From Actinomycetota bacterium (GTDB lineage: Bacteria; Actinomycetota; Actinomycetes; S36-B12; UBA5976): 35,470 bases of DNA. Position 1 is the first letter of the stretch. Every line of letters begins with the position of its first letter. The stretch spans positions 1 to 35,470 of the forward strand of contig RGDC01000005.1 of assembly GCA_009918005.1 (NCBI GenBank). The letters run 5' to 3'. The notes under the pieces were generated by a model. That model made no database searches. It saw only the letters and a list, made by a program, of their open reading frames with translations, and had not been told where the DNA came from. Shown here piece after piece: positions 11,058-20,646 of the stretch. A program made the translations under genes and the position numbers.

Positions 11058-11888
11058 ATGTTTGGTCGAAAAAGTAAATTTGAAATCAAGACTCCTGAAC
11101 AATTTCTTTTGATGCGCAAAGCCGGAATAGTTGTCGCTGATGTTTTAGCTCGCATGCAACTCGAAGCAGCTCCTGGAATTTCCACAGAAGACCTAGATCG
11201 AATAGCTCGCGAAATGTTAAAGGTCGCTGGAGCCGAATCATCATTCCTTGGTTACTTTGGTTACCCCTCAGTGATTTGTGCATCAGTTAATGACGAAGTT
11301 GTGCATGCAATTCCAAATCCACGCACTCTGCAAGATGGCGACATACTTTCAGTTGACTTTGGTGCAATAGTCGAAGGCTGGAATGGTGACGCTGCAGTGA
11401 CGATAGAGATTGGTACCCCGATAGATAAACAAACTGCACTTAGCAAGGCAACAGAACTTTCGATGTGGGCTGGCTTATCAAAAGCGATGGCTGGTAATCG
11501 ACTTTCTGACATTAGTCATGCGGTTGAAAAAACAATTCGCAATGCAGGTTCGTATGGAGTTTTAGAAGAGTACGGTGGCCATGGCATTGGAACCAAAATG
11601 CACATGGATCCACTAGTACCAAATTACGGTGAGCCGGGACACGGTCCAGAATTAATAGTTGGAATGGCGCTTGCAATAGAACCGATGGCAACTTTAGGTA
11701 GTCGGCATGTTAGAACTTTGGACGATGATTGGACGGTCGTCACGACTGACGGTTCGCGCGCTGCGCATTGGGAGCACACAGTAGCTATCACTGAAGAAGG
11801 CCCTTGGGTGCTAACTGCTCATGACGGGGGAGCCGAGTACTTCCAAGCCCACGGAATCCCAAGTCCGGCCGCAAATTTCGCAGTTTAA
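11058..11888 (+). CDS. map: Methionine aminopeptidase, type I
   Basis: ORF 276 aa, [46 protein letters not shown]. Confidence 0.97.
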   Translation: MFGRKSKFEIKTPEQFLLMRKAGIVVADVLARMQLEAAPGISTEDLDRIAREMLKVAGAESSFLGYFGYPSVICASVNDEVVHAIPNPRTLQDGDILSVDFGAIVEGWNGDAAVTIEIGTPIDKQTALSKATELSMWAGLSKAMAGNRLSDISHAVEKTIRNAGSYGVLEEYGGHGIGTKMHMDPLVPNYGEPGHGPELIVGMALAIEPMATLGSRHVRTLDDDWTVVTTDGSRAAHWEHTVAITEEGPWVLTAHDGGAEYFQAHGIPSPAANFAV

Positions 11889-12014
11889 CTGGTTCTTGGC
11901 ACTATTCCTGAAATCTGAGTGCCTTCCGACCTGGCGAAAACCCTTATTTCAATGGGGGGTCAATCCCAGGATTTCATGTTTTGCAGGGTATTGCCGTAAC
12001 ATCGGACGTCGGTC

Positions 12015-12034
12015 CTCTTGCAATTCCGTAAGAG
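12015..12034 (+). promoter_or_regulatory. Small hairpin in the infA leader
   Basis: ctcttgc (12015-12021), loop aattcc, gtaagag (12028-12034): 7 pairs including one G-U, ~30 nt before the infA start. Confidence 0.35.
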
Positions 12035-12063
12035 AGCCGCTTCTAAGGGAGTACAAGACCTTT

Positions 12064-12285
12064 ATGGCCAAAAAAGACGGCGCCATCGAAATCGAGGGCA
12101 CTATCACCGAGGCTCTGCCGAACGCTATGTTCCGCGTAGAACTCGAAAATGGTCACAAAGTACTTGCACACATTTCTGGCAAGATGCGTATGCACTACAT
12201 ACGTATCCTGCCTGATGACAAGGTTGTTGTGGAGCTATCTCCATACGATCTAACCCGTGGAAGAATTGTCTACCGCTACAAGTGA
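12064..12285 (+). CDS. infA: Translation initiation factor IF-1 (start moved to ATG 12064)
   Basis: [73 protein letters not shown], 73 aa. Confidence 0.98.
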   Translation: MAKKDGAIEIEGTITEALPNAMFRVELENGHKVLAHISGKMRMHYIRILPDDKVVVELSPYDLTRGRIVYRYK

Positions 12286-12299
12286 TCAGGATCTAAAAA

Positions 12300-12413
12300 G
12301 TGAAGGTTAATCCCTCAGTTAAGCCAATGTGCGACAAGTGCAAAGTCATTCGTCGTCATGGTGTAGTCATGGTCATTTGCGAAAACCCACGCCACAAACA
12401 GCGTCAGGGATAA
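12300..12413 (+). CDS. rpmJ: 50S ribosomal protein L36 (GTG start; below the ORF-track size cutoff)
   Basis: Translation [37 protein letters not shown], 37 aa; position after infA. Confidence 0.97.
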   Translation: MKVNPSVKPMCDKCKVIRRHGVVMVICENPRHKQRQG

Positions 12414-12428
12414 GCAGTATTCAAAAAG

Positions 12429-12549
12429 GTTTAGCCCAAAAGCTAAACAACGACATAAGACGATCACCCGATCCCGAATGAACGCGTGCGTGAATTCGGA
12501 ACGACACTCTCAGGTGTGTAAAGGCTGAGAACCTTGTCAGGCGGCAAGG
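12429..12549 (+). promoter_or_regulatory. Structured rpmJ-rpsM intergenic leader with four predicted hairpins
   Basis: gtttagc/gctaaac (12429-12448); ccgaat-ga-acg[cgtg]cgt-ga-attcgg (12474-12499); tctcag/ctgaga (12508-12530); ccttgtc/ggcaagg (12532-12549). Confidence 0.5.
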
Positions 12550-12599
12550 AATGGTGAACGTGCGAGACCTTTACCACGAAAAGAAATGAGTTACGCCTG

Positions 12600-12977
12600 A
12601 TGGCACGCCTTGTTGGTGTCGACCTCCCGCGCGAAAAGCGTCTAGAGATCGCCCTTACATATATCTTCGGCATTGGCCGTACCCGCGCGGATGAAATCCT
12701 TGCGGCTACCGGTATCAGCCCAGATCTTCGCGTTAAGGACCTAACGGATGAGCAATTGATTCCGTTACGCGAATACATCGAAGCTAACTTCAAAATTGAA
12801 GGTGACCTTCGACGCGAGGTACAAGCAGATATTCGTCGCAAGATCGAAATCGGCTCGTACCAAGGAATCCGTCATCGTCGTGGAATGCCTGTCCGCGGAC
12901 AGCGCACCCACACCAACGCCCGTACCCGTAAAGGTCCGAAGAAGACCGTGGCTGGAAAGAAGAAAGTAGCTAAGTAG
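12600..12977 (+). CDS. rpsM: 30S ribosomal protein S13
   Basis: ORF 125 aa, [34 protein letters not shown]. Confidence 0.98.
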   Translation: MARLVGVDLPREKRLEIALTYIFGIGRTRADEILAATGISPDLRVKDLTDEQLIPLREYIEANFKIEGDLRREVQADIRRKIEIGSYQGIRHRRGMPVRGQRTHTNARTRKGPKKTVAGKKKVAK

Positions 12978-13012
12978 CTACTGCCTCTTCCCAATCGAGA
13001 AAAAGGAATCCA

Positions 13013-13420
13013 ATGCCTCCAAAGAAAGCTACTGCGGCCGGTGCTAAGAAGATCCGTCGCAAAGAAAAGAAGAATGTTGCTGTAGGTCAGGCCTACATCA
13101 AATCAACATTCAACAACACAATCGTTTCAATCACCGATCCATCTGGTGCTGTTATCTCTTGGTCATCTGCTGGCCAGGTTGGTTTCAAGGGAAGTCGTAA
13201 GAGCACACCTTTCGCTGCTCAGATGGCTGCCGAAGCTGCTGCAAAGCGTGCGATGGAACACGGCATGAAGAAAGTTGATGTCTTTGTAAAAGGCCCAGGT
13301 TCAGGTCGCGAAACTGCGATCCGTTCTCTGCAGGCCTCTGGTCTTGAGGTCGGAACGATCCAAGACATGACCCCTGTCCCTCATAACGGATGCCGCCCGC
13401 CAAAGCGTCGCCGCGTCTGA
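13013..13420 (+). CDS. rpsK: 30S ribosomal protein S11
   Basis: ORF 135 aa, [30 protein letters not shown]. Confidence 0.98.
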   Translation: MPPKKATAAGAKKIRRKEKKNVAVGQAYIKSTFNNTIVSITDPSGAVISWSSAGQVGFKGSRKSTPFAAQMAAEAAAKRAMEHGMKKVDVFVKGPGSGRETAIRSLQASGLEVGTIQDMTPVPHNGCRPPKRRRV

Positions 13421-13446
13421 TACGAAGAATTTAGGAGACAAAACTA

Positions 13447-14073
13447 ATGGCTCGTTATACCGGTCCCGATTGCAAGCGTTGCCGTCGCGAAAAAACAAAG
13501 TTGTTCCTCAAGGGCTCTAAGTGTGATTCACCAAAGTGCCCAATGGAATCCCGTCCTTACCCTCCAGGCCAGCATGGTCGTGGACGCGCGAAGGAATCTG
13601 AGTACTTATTACAGATGCGTGAAAAGCAGAAGACTGCACGTATTTACGGTGTGCTAGAAAAGCAGTTCCGCGGATACTACGAAGAAGCTAGCCGTAAGCA
13701 CGGCAAGACAGGTGAAAACCTACTTCGCATTCTTGAATCACGTCTCGACAACGTCATTTTCCGCGCTGGCTTTGCAAAGAGCCGCGACATGGCGCGTCAG
13801 ATCGTTCGTCACGGACATATCGTTGTTAACGGCCAGAAGGTAGACATTCCGTCTTTCCGCGTCAGCCCTAACGACGTTATTGAAGTTCGTAAGTCATCAC
13901 TTGAAATGACACCATTCCAAGTTGCTTACGCAGAAATTGGCGAACGTACCGTTCCTGCTTGGTTGGAAGTTATTCCAGCTGGCATGCGCATCCTGGTCCA
14001 CTCCCTTCCTGCACGTGAGGTCATTGACACTCAGGTACAGGAACAGTTGATCGTTGAACTTTACTCCAAGTAA
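13447..14073 (+). CDS. rpsD: 30S ribosomal protein S4 (cysteine-containing N-terminus)
   Basis: ORF 208 aa, MARYTGPDCKRCRREKTKLFLKGSKCDSPKCPMESRPYPPGQHG. Confidence 0.98.
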   Translation: MARYTGPDCKRCRREKTKLFLKGSKCDSPKCPMESRPYPPGQHGRGRAKESEYLLQMREKQKTARIYGVLEKQFRGYYEEASRKHGKTGENLLRILESRLDNVIFRAGFAKSRDMARQIVRHGHIVVNGQKVDIPSFRVSPNDVIEVRKSSLEMTPFQVAYAEIGERTVPAWLEVIPAGMRILVHSLPAREVIDTQVQEQLIVELYSK

Positions 14074-14131
14074 TTAACATCCCCATCAAACAGCGACTTC
14101 AAATAGTGGTCGTCGCCGGAAGGAAATAACT

Positions 14132-15253
14132 GTGCTGATCTCAGTCCGCCCAGAACTAAAAGAAGAAGTACTATCCGAAACTCGTTCCCGCTTCGTGCTT
14201 GCACCGCTAGAACCAGGTTTTGGTTACACACTTGGTAACTCACTACGCCGTACCTTGCTTTCATCTATTCCAGGTGCAGCAATCACAAGCATCAAGCTTG
14301 ATGGCGTACTGCACGAATTCACCACCATCGAAGGCGTTAAGGAAGACATCACAGAAGTCATCCTGAACCTTAAGAACTTGGTTGTGTCTTCTCAGTTCGA
14401 CGAGCCAGTAACTATGTACCTAAAGAAGCAGGGCCCAGGCCCAGTTACAGCTGCTGACATTGCGCCACCAGCTGGCGTTGAAATCTTCAACCCAGAATTG
14501 TTCCTAGCCACCCTTAATGACAAGGGCAAGCTAGACATGGAAATCGTTGTTGAACAGGGACGTGGTTACATCTCCGCTGCGAACAACAAGGCTTCCGGTG
14601 GCGAAATTGGGCGAATTCCAATCGACTCAATCTACTCACCAGTACTGAAGGTCACCTACAAAGTTGAAGCAACTCGTGTGGAACAGCGCACTGACTTCGA
14701 TTCACTTGTAATCGATGTTGAGACCAAGGGATCAATCGCACCTCGCGATGCAATTGCATCTGCTGGCGCAACTCTTGTTGAACTATTCGGCCTAGCTCGT
14801 GAACTTAACGTTGACGCTGAAGGTATCGAGATCGGTCCATCAGTAACTGACCAGTTCGCAGCTGAGCAGCTAAGCATGCCAGTTGAAGCTCTTGACCTAA
14901 CAGTTCGTTCATACAACTGCCTAAAGCGTGAAGGTATCCACACCGTTGGAGAACTAATCACTCGCTCTGAAGCAGACTTGATGGACATTCGTAACTTTGG
15001 CGCAAAGTCAATTGACGAAGTCAAGGACAAGTTAGCTTCGATGGGAATTGCACTGAAGGATTCACCTCCAGGATTTGACCCAAGCCAGTATGCATCAGCA
15101 TTTGACGATGATTACAACGAAGACGAAGAAGAAGCATTTGCACCAGCTGGTTCCTATGCAACTTTCCAGTCTGAAGCAGCACCAGCCGTAGCAACAGCTG
15201 ATGATGCAACCGCCGATGACGACCAGAGTTTCGCTGAGGACGAGCAGCTCTAA
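14132..15253 (+). CDS. rpoA: DNA-directed RNA polymerase alpha subunit with acidic C-terminal tail (GTG start)
   Basis: ORF 373 aa, [48 protein letters not shown]. Confidence 0.98.
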   Translation: MLISVRPELKEEVLSETRSRFVLAPLEPGFGYTLGNSLRRTLLSSIPGAAITSIKLDGVLHEFTTIEGVKEDITEVILNLKNLVVSSQFDEPVTMYLKKQGPGPVTAADIAPPAGVEIFNPELFLATLNDKGKLDMEIVVEQGRGYISAANNKASGGEIGRIPIDSIYSPVLKVTYKVEATRVEQRTDFDSLVIDVETKGSIAPRDAIASAGATLVELFGLARELNVDAEGIEIGPSVTDQFAAEQLSMPVEALDLTVRSYNCLKREGIHTVGELITRSEADLMDIRNFGAKSIDEVKDKLASMGIALKDSPPGFDPSQYASAFDDDYNEDEEEAFAPAGSYATFQSEAAPAVATADDATADDDQSFAEDEQL

Positions 15254-15293
15254 CGAGCTCTCGTTTCCAGTAACGAATTGACAGGAGAGAAAC

Positions 15294-15989
15294 ATGCCAC
15301 AGCCATCCAAAGGCAAGCGAATGGGCGGAAGCCCAGCGCACGAGCGCCTCATTTTGGCTAACCTCGCAACTGCGTTGTTCGAGCATGGTCGCATCACAAC
15401 GACTGAAGCACGCGCACGTCGTCTGCGTCCAGTTGCCGAGCGCTTGATCACTATCTCAAAGAAGGGCGATCTTCATGCCCGTCGTCGAGTTTTGACAGTT
15501 ATCCGCAACAAGGATGTAGTGCACACACTTTTTGCTGAGATTGGTCCACGCTACGAAAACCGCGAAGGTGGTTACACCCGCATCGTCAAGATTGGTCCAC
15601 GTAAGGGCGACAACGCTCCTATGGCAGTAATTGAACTTGTTGAAGCACTAGACGCAGCTCGCGCTGCTGAAGGTGTGGCACGTCGCGCAGCTAAGGAAGC
15701 GGAAATGGCCAAGGCAGCGAAAGATGCAGCAGCAGCCAAGGAAGCCGCCGCAGTGGCAGCAGCAACGCCAGCGGTAGAGGCCGATGCTGACATCGCAGCC
15801 GATGTCATTGCATCGGAAGGCGAAATTGATGCTCCATCTGAAACCGTAGTAGACGAGATAGTGGACTCAGTTGAAGAAGTTGCAGCAGCGGAAGAAGTAG
15901 CAGTGATTGAAGAGGAAGTTTCTGAGGAGGCACCTGTAGAGGCTGCCGATGCTGAGACCGCTTCAGAAGAAAAAACTGACGAAGCGTAA
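15294..15989 (+). CDS. rplQ: 50S ribosomal protein L17 with long Ala/Glu-rich C-terminal extension
   Basis: ORF 231 aa, [41 protein letters not shown]; ~100-aa acidic tail. Confidence 0.97.
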   Translation: MPQPSKGKRMGGSPAHERLILANLATALFEHGRITTTEARARRLRPVAERLITISKKGDLHARRRVLTVIRNKDVVHTLFAEIGPRYENREGGYTRIVKIGPRKGDNAPMAVIELVEALDAARAAEGVARRAAKEAEMAKAAKDAAAAKEAAAVAAATPAVEADADIAADVIASEGEIDAPSETVVDEIVDSVEEVAAAEEVAVIEEEVSEEAPVEAADAETASEEKTDEA

Positions 15990-15993
15990 GTAA

Positions 15994-16701
15994 ATGGTTC
16001 TATCGAATGAGCCCCTCGTTGCTAACGCAGCGCAGGGGCTCATTCGCATTCGCGGCAAAATTTCTTATGACGGCAAAGATTTCTCCGGCTGGGGAATGCA
16101 GCCAGACCGACGCACAGTTCAGGGCGAACTTGAAAATGCCATCTCGACTCTGCTCAGAGTTGATCGTGTAATTGTGCATTGTGCCGGACGAACTGATGCT
16201 GGGGTTCACGCCAGCGCCCAGGTGATCCACTTCGACATTGCGGAAAAAGATGCAATGGAAATGAAGGATCTGACATACAGAATTAATGCAATTCTTCCGG
16301 AAGATATTTCAATCCAAGAATTAGAAGTTACCGCTGCCGACTTTGATGCCAGGTTCGCGGCCTTGTCACGAAGTTATGAGTACTTGATTTATCAGGGGCA
16401 ACGTAATCCATTGTTGCGGGATCGGGCGTACCGGAGCTACTTGACGTTAGACGTTTCAGCTATGAATGAAGCAAGCCAAGTATTAATTGGACTTCATGAT
16501 TTCTCGGCATTTTGCAAAAAGCGTGAAGGTGCGACAACTATTCGAACTTTGATGAAGTTTAACTGGACTGAAACCGATGACGGCTTAATCAAAGTAGAAC
16601 TTGAAGCCGATGCATTTTGCTACTCAATGGTTCGAGGTCTAATCGGTGCAGTTCTAGCAATCGGTGAAGGCAACTCCGGCTTTGGGCCTAACTTTGGTTG
16701 A
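15994..16701 (+). CDS. truA: tRNA pseudouridine(38-40) synthase TruA; reading frame broken near the C-terminus
   Basis: GRTDAGVHASAQVIHFD, HDFSAFCKKREGATTIRTL, ADAFCYSMVRGLIGAVLAIGEG; the true C-terminus continues in another frame (16673-16786). Confidence 0.92.
   Translation: MVLSNEPLVANAAQGLIRIRGKISYDGKDFSGWGMQPDRRTVQGELENAISTLLRVDRVIVHCAGRTDAGVHASAQVIHFDIAEKDAMEMKDLTYRINAILPEDISIQELEVTAADFDARFAALSRSYEYLIYQGQRNPLLRDRAYRSYLTLDVSAMNEASQVLIGLHDFSAFCKKREGATTIRTLMKFNWTETDDGLIKVELEADAFCYSMVRGLIGAVLAIGEGNSGFGPNFG
16004..16046 (+). repeat. Strong hairpin (19 pairs, one bulged C, TAAC loop) inside the 5' coding part of truA, just after rplQ
   Basis: cgaatgagcccct+cgttgc (16004-16022), loop taac, gcagcg+(c)+aggggctcattcg (16027-16046). 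Confidence 0.8.
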
Positions 16702-16786
16702 CGTTAAATACCCAGCACCTAGTGAGTACACCAAGCGCATCGCAGAAACTTTGCAAGTTCGTGATTCAGATACGCTTGAATCATGA
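16673..16786 (+). other. truA: Out-of-frame TruA C-terminal remnant
   Basis: +1-offset frame reads TPALGLTLVDVKYPAPSEYTKRIAETLQVRDSDTLES*, matching the GLTLVxVxYP end of TruA; its TGA overlaps the next ATG (atga, 16783-16786). Confidence 0.8.
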
Positions 16787-17073
16787 TTATGGAAACTGCA
16801 TTCATGGAGATCGTGCCAGGTAAAGAGCTGGAGTTTGAAGCAGCTATGGAACAAGCCAAGGCAGTTGTTTCACAAGCCAAGGGGTTCCAAGTTATCCATG
16901 TGCACCGCGGTGTTGAAAAGCCTTCAACGTACTTAATTGCAATTGGTTGGGACACGGTTGAAGACCACATGGTTGGCTTTCGGGAATCAGAATTGTTTAC
17001 CCAGTGGCGTGGACTAATTGGTCCGTTTTTTGCGAACCCACCAGAGGTAACGCACTGGGAATTACAGGCGTAA
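16783..17073 (+). CDS. Antibiotic biosynthesis monooxygenase (ABM)-domain / dimeric alpha-beta barrel protein
   Basis: ORF 96 aa, METAFMEIVPGKELEFEAAMEQAKAVVSQAKGFQVIHVHRGVEKPSTYLIAIGWDTVEDHM. Confidence 0.75.
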   Translation: MIMETAFMEIVPGKELEFEAAMEQAKAVVSQAKGFQVIHVHRGVEKPSTYLIAIGWDTVEDHMVGFRESELFTQWRGLIGPFFANPPEVTHWELQA

Positions 17074-17083
17074 TTACCAGTGC

Positions 17084-18208
17084 TTAACCAAGTGCGTGTG
17101 CAATAGCCCGGCAAGCCTCATGGGCATCTAGATGCATCTCTTCGGAATCTGGGTTTGGCCAAGATGATTGTTTGGCAACCACGACTCCGCGCGGCCGATC
17201 AATGTAAAGCATTTGGCCATGAATGCCGATACCCATAATTACATCTGGATCAATTCCAGGCTTGTAGCAGAACGAGCGGTAAACGCCTTTTTCAAAGAAG
17301 TCCTGAAAATCACCAGTTGCCCATTGTTCAGCGCTGCCATTTTCATAAACATCTCGCAAGAATTCTGGATCGATCGCGCCCATGCCACCATCGCGAATCA
17401 TCATGCCAAAGCGAACGAGGTCCCGAGGAATTGCGGAAAGTCCACCGGCAGCGCGAGGTGAACCTTGCCGATCGACTGTGATGTGAGCTGGCGCTTCGGT
17501 TCCGATCTTGCTCCAGATGTATTTAGAAAGCGCCTCGGCATAAGGCATTCCACTGGCAGATTCAATAACCCAACCAACCAAGTCAGTTGTAGGTGACATG
17601 TAACGGAACTTCTGGCCATGTTCGCCCTCTTTCTTACGAGAAGCTATGAAGTCATGCAAGTTTGGGGCACCTAGCGGAGCTGGATACCAACCCACGGAAT
17701 GGCGGTAAGCAATGATGTCGGGACCGGGGGTGTAGTCCTCTTCAAACTGGTAGCTAGCAGCCATGTCGAGCAGGTTGCGCACAGTTGCATCACCAAAACC
17801 ACTATCTGCAATTTCAGGGACATACTTTGAAACCAAGGCATCGACGTCGATTAGTCCCTCTTGAACTAAGGCGCCCACGAGCATTCCTGTGAATGACTTA
17901 GTCACACTGAAAATTAAATGTGGCTCATCATCACTTACTCCAGGTGCCAACCATTCAAAAACTAGGTCATCACCTTTCGCAGCAGTAAAGGAATCGGTAT
18001 TTGTGCTAGCCAAGTAATCAGAAATCTTTTTTGCGCCCTCGTGAGTTGCAATCGAAATATCACCGAGTTCAGAGTTGATTTTTCGGTTCAGTACGCGAGG
18101 AGTTTTTGCACAGTCAACTTGCGCAGTTGGAATCAATTCCCGAACATGGCGAAATGACCAAAAAGTATGTTCTGGTAGTAACCAGTTATCAAGTGTGGGC
18201 CGAGTCAT
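17084..18208 (-). CDS. Serine hydrolase, beta-lactamase / 6-aminohexanoate-dimer hydrolase-like
   Basis: ORF 374 aa; SVTKSFTGMLVGALVQEGLIDVDA carries the SxxK motif, plus KFRYMSPTTDLVGWVIE. Confidence 0.8.
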   Translation of the reverse strand: MTRPTLDNWLLPEHTFWSFRHVRELIPTAQVDCAKTPRVLNRKINSELGDISIATHEGAKKISDYLASTNTDSFTAAKGDDLVFEWLAPGVSDDEPHLIFSVTKSFTGMLVGALVQEGLIDVDALVSKYVPEIADSGFGDATVRNLLDMAASYQFEEDYTPGPDIIAYRHSVGWYPAPLGAPNLHDFIASRKKEGEHGQKFRYMSPTTDLVGWVIESASGMPYAEALSKYIWSKIGTEAPAHITVDRQGSPRAAGGLSAIPRDLVRFGMMIRDGGMGAIDPEFLRDVYENGSAEQWATGDFQDFFEKGVYRSFCYKPGIDPDVIMGIGIHGQMLYIDRPRGVVVAKQSSWPNPDSEEMHLDAHEACRAIAHALG

Positions 18209-18212
18209 GTAT

Positions 18213-19436
18213 TTAGTATGTCGCTTTGCGATCCAAATCGTGTAGATCTGGCAACAACATTATGAATAACTGAAAGACAATCAGGATGGAAACTGCTGAG
18301 ATGTAAACCGGACGAACACCAAAGGCATCAACACTCACACCGGTTACAAACATTCCGATTGGACCACTTGCATAGAACAAGGCAGTTTGCACGCCAAAGA
18401 CCCGACCTTGAATATGTGGTGCAACTCGTTGCTGAACTAAAGAGTTCATTAACGGATTCATTGGCCCCCAACCAAGTCCAAGTAAGAATCCGGAAAGCAC
18501 AAACAATCCAATAGGCGGAAAAAATGTCATCGGAATCATGGCAAGTGAAGTTGCAGCTAGCGCACCAATTACGATGTTGCGCTTTTTGAATCGCTTTACT
18601 AGCCGAGGATAGGCGAGCATCGATGCGATACCTCCAATTGCCATCGAAGATAGAACATAACCCAATCCGCGCGGATCATTTATGTCAGAGAAGTACTTAG
18701 GCAGAACAACAGATTCGGTGGGTAAATAAACCATTGCCAAGAACACAATTGAAATTGTTAGGTAATAGAGAGCTTTGTCAGACTTAAGAACTTGCAGACC
18801 GCGAAGAGTACTTGTCCAAAACTTTTCCTGATCATTTATTTCTTCGCGATGCTCTAGACCTAAGTCACCAACATGCAGCATTGAAATCAAAATAATTGCC
18901 AAAATAAATGCGATGAAGACAATCCACATTGAGTTTGCAGCACCTACAAGAGAGATAGCAATCGCACCAAGAGCTGGACCTAATGCCCAACCACCAGAAA
19001 ATACAGCTTCATGCCAAGAATTAAGTTTGTCCATAGATGTGTTACTTGCTTTTGCAACATCGGGAATCAAGGACTTTCGTGCGGTGTAACCAGCTGGATC
19101 AAATGCCGCACCAAGTACTGCAAAAGTTGCAATAGATGCAAATGTTAATCCGAATAGAGAATCCCAAATCGGAAACAGCATTACCGAAAGTGCAGAGAGC
19201 AAGTCCGAACCAATAGATACTCGCTTACGGCCATAGTGATCAATTAGCGCACCAACAAATGGCGAAATGATAATTCCGGGAACTGCAGATGCCGCAACTA
19301 CGATGCCAGCTTGAGTAGCTGATCCAGTGCGCTCGAAGATGAGCCAGGGGATGGTGATAATTGCAATCGCATTACTTAGGCCCGAGAGGGCATTTGCCCC
19401 TTCGAGCAAGTAAAGGGGGCGCCGGCTGACTTTCAT
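18213..19436 (-). CDS. MFS transporter
   Basis: ORF 407 aa, ~12 hydrophobic segments, FVGALIDHYGRKRVSIGSD (MFS loop 2-3 motif). Confidence 0.85.
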   Translation of the reverse strand: MKVSRRPLYLLEGANALSGLSNAIAIITIPWLIFERTGSATQAGIVVAASAVPGIIISPFVGALIDHYGRKRVSIGSDLLSALSVMLFPIWDSLFGLTFASIATFAVLGAAFDPAGYTARKSLIPDVAKASNTSMDKLNSWHEAVFSGGWALGPALGAIAISLVGAANSMWIVFIAFILAIILISMLHVGDLGLEHREEINDQEKFWTSTLRGLQVLKSDKALYYLTISIVFLAMVYLPTESVVLPKYFSDINDPRGLGYVLSSMAIGGIASMLAYPRLVKRFKKRNIVIGALAATSLAMIPMTFFPPIGLFVLSGFLLGLGWGPMNPLMNSLVQQRVAPHIQGRVFGVQTALFYASGPIGMFVTGVSVDAFGVRPVYISAVSILIVFQLFIMLLPDLHDLDRKATY

Positions 19437-19544
19437 GCGGCTTTAGCACATCCCTTTTTGCTCGCTGCCAGGCAAATTTGGGCAAAATGCCTTGTTTTGG
19501 CGGATTTATCACCTTTCAGCCTACCCCAGAGGTTCAACCTCGTT

Positions 19545-19574
19545 TTGACCCACGCCCAGAAATACAGGTAATCT
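19545..19574 (+). promoter_or_regulatory. Candidate sigma70-type promoter for rplM-rpsI
   Basis: TTGACC (19545-19550), 18-bp spacer, TAATCT (19569-19574), upstream of rplM. Confidence 0.6.
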
Positions 19575-19650
19575 AAGGATTCGTTGTGCCTTTAGGCATA
19601 AGGAAAACTAGCAATTTAAACCCCATTTATTTAGACAAAGAAGGCTCACT

Positions 19651-20094
19651 GTGCGCACGTACTCACCAAAGCCAGGCGATGTGAATCGCGAATGGCATGT
19701 AATCGATGCAACTGACGTTGTTTTAGGGCGTCTGGCGTCACAAGTTGCTGTGCTGTTGCGCGGCAAGCACAAGCCAATCTTTGCACCACACGTAGACACT
19801 GGTGACTTTGTCATTGTCATCAATGCCGAAAAAATTGCACTAACTGGCCAGAAGCGCGAACAGAAGATGGATTACCGTCACTCTGGTTTCCCAGGTGGTT
19901 TGCGCGCGACTAACTATGTTGAATTGCTAGAAACAAACCCACGTCGCGCAATTGAAAAAGCTGTCAAGGGAATGCTTCCGCATAACAAGCTCAGCGATGC
20001 TCAGATCACAAAGCTAAAGGTTTATGCAGGCGATGTTCATCCACACGCTGCGCAAAATCCAAAGCCATACGAGATCTCTCAGGTAGCGCAATAA
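19651..20094 (+). CDS. rplM: 50S ribosomal protein L13 (GTG start)
   Basis: ORF 147 aa, [30 protein letters not shown]. Confidence 0.98.
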   Translation: MRTYSPKPGDVNREWHVIDATDVVLGRLASQVAVLLRGKHKPIFAPHVDTGDFVIVINAEKIALTGQKREQKMDYRHSGFPGGLRATNYVELLETNPRRAIEKAVKGMLPHNKLSDAQITKLKVYAGDVHPHAAQNPKPYEISQVAQ

Positions 20095-20133
20095 GCGCTC
20101 GCGGATTCATAGATTTTTACGAAGGGAAATAAC

Positions 20134-20643
20134 ATGTCAGAGAACGAAGTAGACGTAACAGAAGCAATCCTTGGCGATGAGGTTGAAGCTGATTTAACGG
20201 AATACACTTCCGAAACTCCTGCTGCTGCAGTTCGCGAACCACGTAAGGCACCAGACACACCAGGTGCTGCAACTGGTCGCCGCAAGGAAGCTGTTGCTCG
20301 CGTTCGCATCGTTCCAGGCACCGGTCGTTGGGTTATCAACGGTCGCTCGCTTGAAGATTACTTCCCTAACAAGGTGCATCAGCAGCTTGTTAACGACCCA
20401 TTCAAGACTCTTAACTTTGAAGGTGCTTACGACGTAATCGCCCGCATCGATGGTGGCGGAATCTCAGGTCAGGCTGGCGCATTGCGTCTTGGTGTGGCTC
20501 GTTGCTTGAACGCAATCGATGTTGAAGGTAACCGCGGTGACCTTAAGAAGGCCGGCTTCCTAACTCGTGATGCACGAATTAAGGAACGTAAGAAGTACGG
20601 TCTGAAGAAGGCTCGTAAGGCTCCGCAATACTCCAAGCGTTAA
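20134..20643 (+). CDS. rpsI: 30S ribosomal protein S9 with acidic N-terminal extension
   Basis: ORF 169 aa, [30 protein letters not shown] ... [13 protein letters not shown]. Confidence 0.98.
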   Translation: MSENEVDVTEAILGDEVEADLTEYTSETPAAAVREPRKAPDTPGAATGRRKEAVARVRIVPGTGRWVINGRSLEDYFPNKVHQQLVNDPFKTLNFEGAYDVIARIDGGGISGQAGALRLGVARCLNAIDVEGNRGDLKKAGFLTRDARIKERKKYGLKKARKAPQYSKR

Positions 20644-20646
20644 ATC

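Noticed and set aside
11898-11923. ggcact/agtgcc as a map terminator
   Set aside because: Only 6 bp with a 14-nt loop and no U-tract; too weak to call.
11970-12005. infA promoter around ttttgcag...gtaacat
   Set aside because: No -35/-10 pair with acceptable spacing could be defined.
12421-12448. Minus-strand terminator reading of gtttagc/gctaaac with the adjacent A-run (U-run on the minus strand)
   Set aside because: No minus-strand gene ends here; treated as part of the plus-strand leader instead.
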